Part shown: piece after piece, positions 14,626 to 20,995 of the stretch
How the letters are laid out: the number at the start of each line of letters is the position of its first letter
Numbering within the stretch: the stretch's first letter is position 1
NCBI GenBank assembly: GCA_947166165.1
Contig: CAMVDK010000011.1
Coordinates: forward strand, 1-20,995
Reading direction: 5' to 3'
DNA from: an uncultured Porphyromonadaceae bacterium
GTDB taxonomy: Bacteria; Bacteroidota; Bacteroidia; Bacteroidales; Muribaculaceae
Length of the DNA: 20,995 bases
Position numbers and translations under genes: made by a program
Notes under the pieces: generated by a model
The model's database searches: none
The model's input: only the letters and a program-made list of their open reading frames with translations
Told to the model about the DNA's origin: nothing

Positions 14626-15760
14626 GTCCGGTAAGCACTTTTTTAAGGTTTCGCCAGGTGCCACCAAGGAAAGGCATCGGGTCGGTCCAATTGCTCATAT
14701 CCTGGTAATAGACATCGTTGCCCCAAAAACGGAACCAGTTGGGGCGAGCATGCCATCGGTCGGGCGATTTCATGAACCAAAGTGTTTCGAAGCCCAGATG
14801 CCGCAATGTCACCCCCTCTCGGAAATGGAAGTCAGTGGCTGGAAGGCCGAGATAGCCTTCCACAATCACCTGTGCCCAGTTGACACCTGCTGCGATTGGA
14901 GCCTTGATGCATGCCGGCACACGCGGGTTGATTTCCATCACCAGCAGTTCATGCGTGAGGGGATTCTCGATAAGGTCGAAATCGGCGAACCCCTCCCAGT
15001 TCAAGTCCTGCAGAATGCGGCGACATAGGTCGATTGTAGCGGGTTCATAGATAGTTACGGCACAACTGTTGCTACCTCCCTGCACGGGATACCATCGCAT
15101 CTTCTGGAGCATGGTGGCGGCACGTAGCGAGCCATCGGCGTTCCGATAGAGCTGCACCTTGACCTGCCGCCCCCCCGACGGGATGAACTGCTGCACGTGA
15201 TAGTCGCCATACGTCTTGTGCAGTTGGCTATATCGCATTCTGAGCTCCTCGAGGTTGTTGACCCGCACCATGCCCCTGCCACCAGTTGTGATGTTTGGCT
15301 TGAGAAGGGCTGGGAATGGAAAATCGGCCATCCGCGTATCGGCATTGACATCGATTTCTGACAAATCGAAGGTGAGGGGGTGCGGATAACCTTTGGCCCG
15401 GCACAGCTTCATAAGCTGGTTCTTGTCATAACCGCGCATGAAGTCGCCGTAGTCGGGCAGTTGGAAATGCACCTTCGGCAGCAATTCGTGCTTGTGGAGG
15501 CTGAGCATCTGAGCAGAGCTATCGCCCATTGGAATCACGGCATCAATATGATTCTTTGCAACCACGTCTGCCACGATGCGGGCAAAAGCCGGAGATTTGT
15601 CCAACTCCGCACAGCGTATTCTTACATCTACAAATCGCGACAACGCCCCATAGTTCAACGAGTCATTGTAGAGCAGCGCGACATGATGTCCCGCCCTTTT
15701 GAGCGCATGAATGATAGCCAGACCCTGTGTGCCGGTGCCAAGCACTAAAACGCGGCTCAT
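14606..15760 (-). CDS. ATP-grasp carboxylate-amine ligase
   Basis: A 384-residue ATP-grasp enzyme of a different branch from the one at 9669. The N-terminus MSRVLVLGTGTQGLAIIHAL is a Rossmann-like pre-ATP-grasp domain with GTGTQG at 8-13. The ATP-binding segment LLKPNITTGGRGM lies near 152-164, QQFIPSGGRQVKVQL near 190-204, and MEINPR at 275-280 is the Mg site. The C-terminal 60 residues are Trp/Phe-rich (SPDRWHARPNWFRFWGNDVYY) and may recognise substrate or membrane. Relatives annotated as D-aspartate ligase-like or carboxylate-amine ligases occur in polysaccharide loci. The likely role is amide bonding of an amino acid to an amino sugar or uronic acid. It lies 8 nt after the GT4 stop. Confidence 0.88.
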   Translation of the reverse strand: MSRVLVLGTGTQGLAIIHALKRAGHHVALLYNDSLNYGALSRFVDVRIRCAELDKSPAFARIVADVVAKNHIDAVIPMGDSSAQMLSLHKHELLPKVHFQLPDYGDFMRGYDKNQLMKLCRAKGYPHPLTFDLSEIDVNADTRMADFPFPALLKPNITTGGRGMVRVNNLEELRMRYSQLHKTYGDYHVQQFIPSGGRQVKVQLYRNADGSLRAATMLQKMRWYPVQGGSNSCAVTIYEPATIDLCRRILQDLNWEGFADFDLIENPLTHELLVMEINPRVPACIKAPIAAGVNWAQVIVEGYLGLPATDFHFREGVTLRHLGFETLWFMKSPDRWHARPNWFRFWGNDVYYQDMSNWTDPMPFLGGTWRNLKKVLTGHGKGTF

Positions 15761-15768
15761 AAATTGGC

Positions 15769-16911
15769 TTACTTTTCCAAATCGTGATAGAACTGCAGCC
15801 AGGCTTCATTCACCTTGTCCTGCGGGAAATCTTCGACCACCCACTCATGTCCGGCCCAGCCCATCTGCTTACGCAATGCAGGGTCTTGATAGAGTTGTAG
15901 CATACATCGATAAAGGCTTTCGGCATCTTTAGTTCGACATCGCAGGCCAGTGATGTCGTCGCGCATGGCATCGGTCATGCCGTAGGTGTCGGAGCAGATG
16001 ACCGGCAACCCCAGGCACGAAGCCTCGAGCACGGCCATTCCGAAGCCCTCGCGATGCGAGGGCAGCACATACACATCGGCCGCATGGAGCAAGTGGGCCG
16101 GTCGCTGTGTATAGCCATAAACGACCACGTTGCTCCCAGCCACCAAATGGCTATATTGCCCAATATCTTTCACACAATCGCCCTCATCGTTGCCCACAAG
16201 CAACAATCGGCAATCGTTATATTCACCTGCCAGACGATTGAAGGCTTCGAAAAGCTCGTAAATGCCTTTTTCACGACGCATACGACCCAGGAAAATGAAA
16301 ACTACCGCACCATCGGGAAATCCCAACTCTTGCCGGATTTCAGCACGTTCATCGGGATGGAATTCGAACTTCGCCGGATTGATGCCACACACCGACCCGC
16401 GATACATCACCTTGGCTTGGTCGTGACTCTTGAGTATTCCCTCGTCGATGAGATACTGACGCTGCGCGTTGCAATCGATGATGAAACCATTGTCGAGCGC
16501 AACAATGATGTGCTCTATCATCTTGTAGAATCGACGCTTGAGGCCGGTCATGTTGCACCATAGTTGTCCAGAGAAATTACGCAACCTGTGCGGCACACGC
16601 GCACACCATCCAGCTATTGCCGTGAGCAACGAGGCCTTGAGCGTGTAGGAGTGGACAGCGTAGAAGTCGTTATGCTTGAAGTAGCGATAGAGCCGCCACA
16701 ACGCCTTAAGGTCGACAAACGGATGTGGCCGCCGCTCAATAGGGATGTGCTGCTTTCCGCATAGCGGCAGCATGTCCACACTCCGCGCACCATCGAAATT
16801 GGCCACCAGATAGATGTCATACTCATCCTTGAGACGACTCATGGCACCACTAAGGAACGAAACCGCGGTGCCAGGCGAGGAAACCACAAAGCATATTTTC
16901 CGGTTTGTCAT
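15769..16911 (-). CDS. Glycosyltransferase family 4
   Basis: Retaining GT-B glycosyltransferase of 380 residues that adds a sugar to the lipid-linked repeat unit at the cytoplasmic face. The N-terminal domain begins NRKICFVVSSPGTAVSFLSG. The C-terminal nucleotide-sugar domain shows FLGRMRREKGIYELFEAF (about 207-224) and the donor-binding E-x7-E motif at E288/E296 (REGFGMAVLEASCLGLPVI). The start codon overlaps the previous stop as ATGA, indicating coupling with the GT2 gene. Donor and acceptor are not predictable. Confidence 0.94.
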   Translation of the reverse strand: MTNRKICFVVSSPGTAVSFLSGAMSRLKDEYDIYLVANFDGARSVDMLPLCGKQHIPIERRPHPFVDLKALWRLYRYFKHNDFYAVHSYTLKASLLTAIAGWCARVPHRLRNFSGQLWCNMTGLKRRFYKMIEHIIVALDNGFIIDCNAQRQYLIDEGILKSHDQAKVMYRGSVCGINPAKFEFHPDERAEIRQELGFPDGAVVFIFLGRMRREKGIYELFEAFNRLAGEYNDCRLLLVGNDEGDCVKDIGQYSHLVAGSNVVVYGYTQRPAHLLHAADVYVLPSHREGFGMAVLEASCLGLPVICSDTYGMTDAMRDDITGLRCRTKDAESLYRCMLQLYQDPALRKQMGWAGHEWVVEDFPQDKVNEAWLQFYHDLEK

Positions 16912-17732
16912 GATTGATTCCCTTTAAATCTAAGATGATGAAAATAATCATACATCTTTCGTGGCATTATTCCTTTGGTTAAATTCATAACAACGAACAA
17001 AATGAATTTGCTCCAAGGTAAATGAAGTGTACGATGTGCTAGATAATGAGCATAGATGCCATTAACTCGACCATTTAATGTGCGGCGATGCGAAGCATTA
17101 CGATTGTCGCGCATCTTGTATAGCTTCTCCTCAAGCATATAGCCTCTATGACCTCTGCTCATCATTTTCATCCACAGATTGTAATCCTCATGCCGTAACA
17201 GCCTCTTATCAGTCGAGTATCCTTTGACGTCTGAATAGGCTTCACGGCGAACCATACAAGGTGCGTGACAGAATGGCGTACCATAAAGAAATGATTGTTT
17301 GGAAGGTTCATATCCTCCCCTTCCACGCCCGAATTCGCCATTCTCGTCGAAATAAATCATCGGGCAGCTGACGATGGCGTATTCCGGATGTTCATCAAGA
17401 AAATTGATTTCCTTTTCGAACCGCTCAGGGAGCGAGATGTCGTCACCGTCCATGCGGGCCACGAACTCGGTGTCGGCATATTCAAGGCAATGGTTGAGGG
17501 TGTAGTTCAAGCCCATGTTTTGTTCGTTGCGGATGAGCACGAACCGGCCTGGATTATGCTGGATATACGATTCAGCCACTTGATAGGTGTTGTCGGTTGA
17601 GCCATCGTCGCACAGAATGACCTTGAAGCCTTGGTAGGTTTGCGCCATCAGTGAGTCCAGCGCCTCGACCAGCGTTGGGGCGCAATTGTATATGCCCATT
17701 ATGACAGAGATTCGTGGGCTTCTAGGAGGCAT
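16908..17732 (-). CDS. Glycosyltransferase family 2
   Basis: Inverting GT-A glycosyltransferase of 274 residues. Family motifs: RISVIMGIYN at 7-16, CDDGSTDN at 41-48, the metal-binding MDGDD at 93-97 and HEDYNLWMKM near 187. The C-terminal 50 residues are hydrophobic and basic (LPWSKFILFVVMNLTKGIMP), consistent with membrane association. The ATG at 17732 was chosen over a TTG three codons upstream. It overlaps the 3' end of the polymerase gene by 11 nt and shares ATGA with the next gene. Confidence 0.94.
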   Translation of the reverse strand: MPPRSPRISVIMGIYNCAPTLVEALDSLMAQTYQGFKVILCDDGSTDNTYQVAESYIQHNPGRFVLIRNEQNMGLNYTLNHCLEYADTEFVARMDGDDISLPERFEKEINFLDEHPEYAIVSCPMIYFDENGEFGRGRGGYEPSKQSFLYGTPFCHAPCMVRREAYSDVKGYSTDKRLLRHEDYNLWMKMMSRGHRGYMLEEKLYKMRDNRNASHRRTLNGRVNGIYAHYLAHRTLHLPWSKFILFVVMNLTKGIMPRKMYDYFHHLRFKGNQS

Positions 17733-18882
17733 AATAGACAAAGTTCATGAAGAAGGTGAAGCCAGCATAGGCTAGCAGGATGAGACCAGTTTTGCGGTCT
17801 TGGTCTTCCCATATGTTCATCCTAAGCAGCGGATAAGCGATAACCAATGGGTAGAGAAACCACGACAAATAGGCAAAACGGTTACTTTGCTCGGAGCGGA
17901 TGACCATCACCCAAAAGGCGTTAGCGAGGATGTAGGTGGTGGCGATAATGTGGTAAGTCTTGTCGTGAAAATTCCGTTTCATGGTCACATACCAAGCCAT
18001 AACAATGGGCACGATGCTATAGATGATGAAATCGATGCGGAAACCCGCTTTTACATTTACAGATTCCATCACATTGCCTTCTTCGTCGAGGTTGGCATAT
18101 TGCTCCATACGGTCGTCAAACCCGAGGTTGACAAAGAACTCTGTGACATAATTGCCTGCGATGGCCGAAATGATGATTGATGCTCCCCAAAAATAGATGG
18201 CTTGCTTGGTGTTTTTCACCGCTAGCAATGCGGCAATTGCGCAAATGCTGGGAAGCACTGTTGAACGGTGGATATTAGCAGCGCAAAACATCAGCACAAA
18301 AGCTCCGATTCTATCCCACTTTTCACCACTCAATAACGCAATCGCCATCATGGCAATGCTGCAAGCCATTCCGTTGCGGATACCGTTCACGCCATAGGAA
18401 TAACACGAGAATGAGGCCACGCAGAAAAGCACAGCCACAAACAGATTGCTGCGCATGAGCCTCCAGCACACCACCAACATCAGACTAAAGTAAACTACTG
18501 ATATTGAAAGGAAATATTGTGTATCGGAGAAGCCAAGCTGTTTACACGCGTTACCGAAAGCATAAAACATCCACTCACCACGGCTGTCAGCAGTTTCCAT
18601 GCTTATTCTCCCGTCCAGAATATTGTTATAGTTGTGTGCATACATAGGCATGTCGGTAAATGCACTTCCGCTAATAGGTCGTGTGCCAATGAAAACAATT
18701 ACCAACAGCATAAACAGGATTGCTCCTATTTGTGTGAATGGAGTCTCTTTATGAATGCGCTCGTTGGTTGCAGAATACGAATAGTAAAACGCTACCAACA
18801 CACATATCATGAAAATCGCAATGTTGTAGATCTTGCTATACAGTAGCGCGGGTATTTCAGGCAGACTCAAAGCCAGCAGCAT
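17722..18882 (-). CDS. EpsG/Wzy-like polysaccharide polymerase
   Basis: Polytopic membrane protein of 386 residues with about ten to twelve hydrophobic segments. EpsG-type features are visible: FIGTRPISGSAFTDMPMYAHNY near 64-86, with the Arg-Asp region typical of Wzy-like proteins; GVNGIRNGMACSIAMMAIAL; and NIHRSTVLP. It probably polymerises flipped repeat units in the periplasm. The start at 18882 (ATG) is preferred over a TTG two codons upstream. It begins 15 nt after the DXD glycosyltransferase. Polymerases of this kind diverge strongly, so repeat-unit identity cannot be inferred. Confidence 0.87.
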   Translation of the reverse strand: MLLALSLPEIPALLYSKIYNIAIFMICVLVAFYYSYSATNERIHKETPFTQIGAILFMLLVIVFIGTRPISGSAFTDMPMYAHNYNNILDGRISMETADSRGEWMFYAFGNACKQLGFSDTQYFLSISVVYFSLMLVVCWRLMRSNLFVAVLFCVASFSCYSYGVNGIRNGMACSIAMMAIALLSGEKWDRIGAFVLMFCAANIHRSTVLPSICAIAALLAVKNTKQAIYFWGASIIISAIAGNYVTEFFVNLGFDDRMEQYANLDEEGNVMESVNVKAGFRIDFIIYSIVPIVMAWYVTMKRNFHDKTYHIIATTYILANAFWVMVIRSEQSNRFAYLSWFLYPLVIAYPLLRMNIWEDQDRKTGLILLAYAGFTFFMNFVYYAS

Positions 18883-18897
18883 AAGCAAAATAAGGTA

Positions 18898-19635
18898 TCA
18901 ATGGTTTCTGATAAAACGCTTCAGCTTCGAGAGTTGAAAACCGAAAATGCGGTGGCTCCAACGCGAGAGCGTGATGCGCCAGCAAGGGCTGTCGCTCCAC
19001 GAGCGGGTGTACCAATGGACGGTGCGGGTGTTCAGGGTCTTAAAAAGTCGGCCCGTGAGGTCATCAAGCGGGTTGAAGTAATCGCGTGGATATATCCACA
19101 CTTCGGCAACCTGCTGGATGCTATTGTCCGGCCTCAGCCCATGGCGCTGAAACACCTTTGTCGTGTGCCGCACCACCGTGACTTCGTTGGGCTTGCCGTA
19201 TTCGCCCAGGAAATGCAGATTGTTATAATAATCCAGGATTTCTTTATATAGTGGCATTTGCAGTTCCGCGCCCAATCCTAGTCCGGGAGCAACGAGCGGC
19301 ACGCTGCCGTCTTTGCTTGGCACCTCCACCCCCATAAAAGGGCCTCGCGCGATGATATCATCCATCGACTTGATAACTTCGACATCGGTATCGAAATAGA
19401 GTCCACCGTAGTGATAAAGGATCCAAAAGCGAGCATAGTCGCTCACGAAGGCATACTTCTTGGCCGCGTAAGCTTCGGCTGTATAGGGAATGATGTTGAC
19501 ATCGAAATTGTCCTCGTTCCACTCCTTGATTTCATAATCAGGAAGGAACTTTCGCCAACTAGCGATACATTTCACTGCGCTTTCGGGCAACGGGTTGCGA
19601 CCAAACCAGCAGTAATGGATGACTTTAGGTATCAT
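18898..19635 (-). CDS. DXD-motif glycosyltransferase (GT32/OCH1-like)
   Basis: A 245-residue glycosyltransferase of the 'sugar-binding region containing DXD motif' family (PF04488). It begins MIPKVIHYCWFGRNPLPESA, the standard family start, then IKEWNEDNFDV and YAFVSDYARFWILYHYGGLY. The metal/nucleotide-sugar motif DTD is at 82-84. A His/Trp-rich tail (TVHWYTRSWSDSPCW) is also typical. It acts in the cytoplasm on the growing lipid-linked oligosaccharide. The gene lies 43 nt after the GT4 gene, the largest gap in this operon, with no visible promoter in the gap. Confidence 0.94.
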   Translation of the reverse strand: MIPKVIHYCWFGRNPLPESAVKCIASWRKFLPDYEIKEWNEDNFDVNIIPYTAEAYAAKKYAFVSDYARFWILYHYGGLYFDTDVEVIKSMDDIIARGPFMGVEVPSKDGSVPLVAPGLGLGAELQMPLYKEILDYYNNLHFLGEYGKPNEVTVVRHTTKVFQRHGLRPDNSIQQVAEVWIYPRDYFNPLDDLTGRLFKTLNTRTVHWYTRSWSDSPCWRITLSRWSHRIFGFQLSKLKRFIRNH

Positions 19636-19678
19636 GTTACTTTAGTCAACTCATTGAATACTCCCCACCTCAGTTTGA

Positions 19679-20905
19679 TTACTCTTCTGATAATATGAGT
19701 TCATATATCTTCTCCACCTCAGCTTCGTTGCCATAGTCGTGGGTAAAGAGGTGGTCGGTGATAGCCTGCAAGCGGTCAGGGTGTGCTATTGCATCAACAA
19801 TGCCTTGGGCGCAACCTTGGTTGTCCATTGGAACGATAATGCCATCAACACCATTTTTAATCTGGCTGGGTGCGGTGGGGTAAGCGGTAACGACGACGGG
19901 CTTACCGAGTATTTGGGCCTCGCGAACGGTGACGCTTTTGCCTTCGTAGCGACTAGGCTGGACATAAACGTCGCAGGCTTTGATGTATGGATATGGATTG
20001 TTCTTCTTGCCAAGAATAATCACATGGTCCTGCATACCCGCTTCATCGATTTTTCGACGTATGAGTGACTCATCGCCACCGAATCCAATCAAGTACCACC
20101 GCAAGTCGGGATAGCCGGCGAGAATTATACGACGAGCGATGTCAGGCACATTGTCATAATTCTTTGCATGACAAAACCGACCAATTGATAGCAGCTTAAT
20201 CACGTTGGTATCCGAACCCAAAATTCTATCTTCATTGGCTTGTTTATGCACGAAATCAGAGGAGAGTATATTTTCGATTTCGATGATTTTATTCTCCAAT
20301 GTCGGAAAGACTTTTAAAAAACTCCGGGTGCAGTCGGGCGATATGCTGGCAATATGGTCGTAGGCGCTCCAAATGGGCAGTTCTTTTGCCACATTAACGT
20401 GGATTGTACTGTAGTCGGTGTGGATCCATGCAATCTTTTTCTTTGCTTTAACTTTGTGCAGCACGATGTTGTGTGGTTGCAGGAAACTGATGGCAAGATC
20501 GTAGGGTTTCTGGCCTCCATCAATCCCCCCCAACGGAGGGAGGAAAGAGTCCACACTGTCGGCCACATACTGAAATCCACTGCTGTCGAAGGAACGATAT
20601 GGCTCTGAAAGTGTTTTGCGATACTGACGATGCTGCCATTTCGCTTTGAGCCTGCCATATAAAACACCAAACTGACCTTCTTTGAGAATTGTCTTCATCG
20701 GCCGCTCGATGGCGTTGTACCCCCGACGTTCCGGCAGCAAATTGACGTGCTTCGGGATGAGAGGCATGAACTCACCGGTGTGCTGGTTGAGGAATAAGTC
20801 CACATCCACTCGCTCGGAATCAAGAGCGTTGATCAAGCCGAGCAGTGCCCTTTCGGCGCCGCCGAGCGCCATGTAGTGCATATTAATGAAAATGCGAGGT
20901 TTCAT
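19679..20905 (-). CDS. Glycosyltransferase family 4
   Basis: GT-B glycosyltransferase of 408 residues. The acceptor domain starts KPRIFINMHYMALGGAERAL, with the GGAER signature at 15-19. The donor domain has LLSIGRFCHAKNYD (about 238-251), QDHVIILGKKNNPYPYIKAC, and the E-x7-E motif at E321/E329 (PSRYEGKSVTVREAQILGKP). Its start overlaps the preceding gene's stop as ATGA. It probably extends the repeat unit; linkage and sugar are unknown. Confidence 0.94.
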   Translation of the reverse strand: MKPRIFINMHYMALGGAERALLGLINALDSERVDVDLFLNQHTGEFMPLIPKHVNLLPERRGYNAIERPMKTILKEGQFGVLYGRLKAKWQHRQYRKTLSEPYRSFDSSGFQYVADSVDSFLPPLGGIDGGQKPYDLAISFLQPHNIVLHKVKAKKKIAWIHTDYSTIHVNVAKELPIWSAYDHIASISPDCTRSFLKVFPTLENKIIEIENILSSDFVHKQANEDRILGSDTNVIKLLSIGRFCHAKNYDNVPDIARRIILAGYPDLRWYLIGFGGDESLIRRKIDEAGMQDHVIILGKKNNPYPYIKACDVYVQPSRYEGKSVTVREAQILGKPVVVTAYPTAPSQIKNGVDGIIVPMDNQGCAQGIVDAIAHPDRLQAITDHLFTHDYGNEAEVEKIYELILSEE

Positions 20906-20995
20906 TTTTCAATTAAATGATAGAACCTATCGATTTCCTCCACGTTTCCTTTCTTTTCATTCCGTAGAAATGTGACAATGGAATTATACAATAAT
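20902..20995 (-). CDS. C-terminal tail of an upstream operon gene, cut by window edge
   Basis: Open frame of 30 residues entering from the right edge and ending in TGA within ATGA, shared with the start of the GT4 gene. The tail contains NEKKGNVEEIDRFYHLIEK. The ATGA overlap is the same device used elsewhere in this operon, and the other two minus frames have stops within this stretch that lack such an overlap. The product cannot be identified from so short a piece; a glycosyltransferase or flippase would fit the setting. Confidence 0.6.
   Translation of the reverse strand, partial: LLYNSIVTFLRNEKKGNVEEIDRFYHLIEK

Noticed and set aside
18883..19678. An internal promoter in the polysaccharide operon
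   Set aside because: The gaps at 18883-18897 and 19636-19678 are short. I found no TAnnTTTG element with a proper -33 partner on the minus strand at either place.
1..20995. CRISPR arrays, tRNA or rRNA genes, intact insertion sequences
   Set aside because: No spaced direct repeats, cloverleaf-like sequences, rRNA motifs or transposase frames with terminal inverted repeats were seen.

Overview
The window reads as a chromosomal segment of a gut-type Bacteroidales bacterium. Muribaculaceae or Prevotellaceae would fit, but the genus cannot be fixed from sequence alone. Four things support this: BspA-like LRR_5 proteins with C-terminal dockerin-like modules, tandem PepSY-like (DUF2874/PF11396) secreted proteins, candidate TAnnTTTGC promoter elements in place of TATAAT, and genes without Shine-Dalgarno sequences. 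Every gene I support is on the minus strand, so transcription runs from right to left.

Positions 1-3325 hold the start of a tripartite RND efflux operon: a lipoprotein membrane fusion subunit (2150-3325) followed 9 nt later by an AcrB-type pump that runs off the left edge (1-2140). A candidate promoter lies at 3534-3541, and the roughly 200-nt leader could fold into nested helices. Positions 3717-4657 hold two small exported PepSY-like proteins, one a lipoprotein and one with an ordinary signal peptide, ending in a strong hairpin terminator. Positions 5001-9033 hold two tandem paralogous secreted proteins of about 650 residues. Each has a signal peptide, an array of LRR_5 repeats and a two-loop dockerin-like C-terminus. 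Each is followed by a perfect inverted repeat.

Positions 9669-20995 are the 3' part of one long surface polysaccharide (capsule/EPS/O-antigen) operon with overlapping or tightly spaced genes. In transcription order: the tail of an unknown gene, a GT4 glycosyltransferase, a DXD glycosyltransferase (GT32-like), an EpsG/Wzy-like polymerase, a GT2, a second GT4, an ATP-grasp ligase, an acyltransferase-3 membrane protein, a NodB/DUF3473 deacetylase, a PglC-like phosphoglycosyl transferase, a GNAT acetyltransferase fused to a PLP enzyme of the ACC deaminase/D-cysteine desulfhydrase family, and a second ATP-grasp ligase. The phosphoglycosyl transferase would start the lipid-linked repeat unit, the GTs extend it and the EpsG-like protein polymerises it. 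The deacetylase, acyltransferase, GNAT-PLP fusion and two ATP-grasp enzymes look like a decoration module. No flippase, export or chain-length genes are present, so these and the operon promoter should lie beyond the right edge.

The most novel-looking element is the terminal trio of phosphoglycosyl transferase, GNAT-PLP fusion and ATP-grasp. I infer that it makes and attaches an acylated amino-acid-like substituent. The dockerin-bearing LRR pair and the possible structured leader of the efflux operon come next. No tRNA, rRNA, CRISPR array or intact insertion sequence was recognised.
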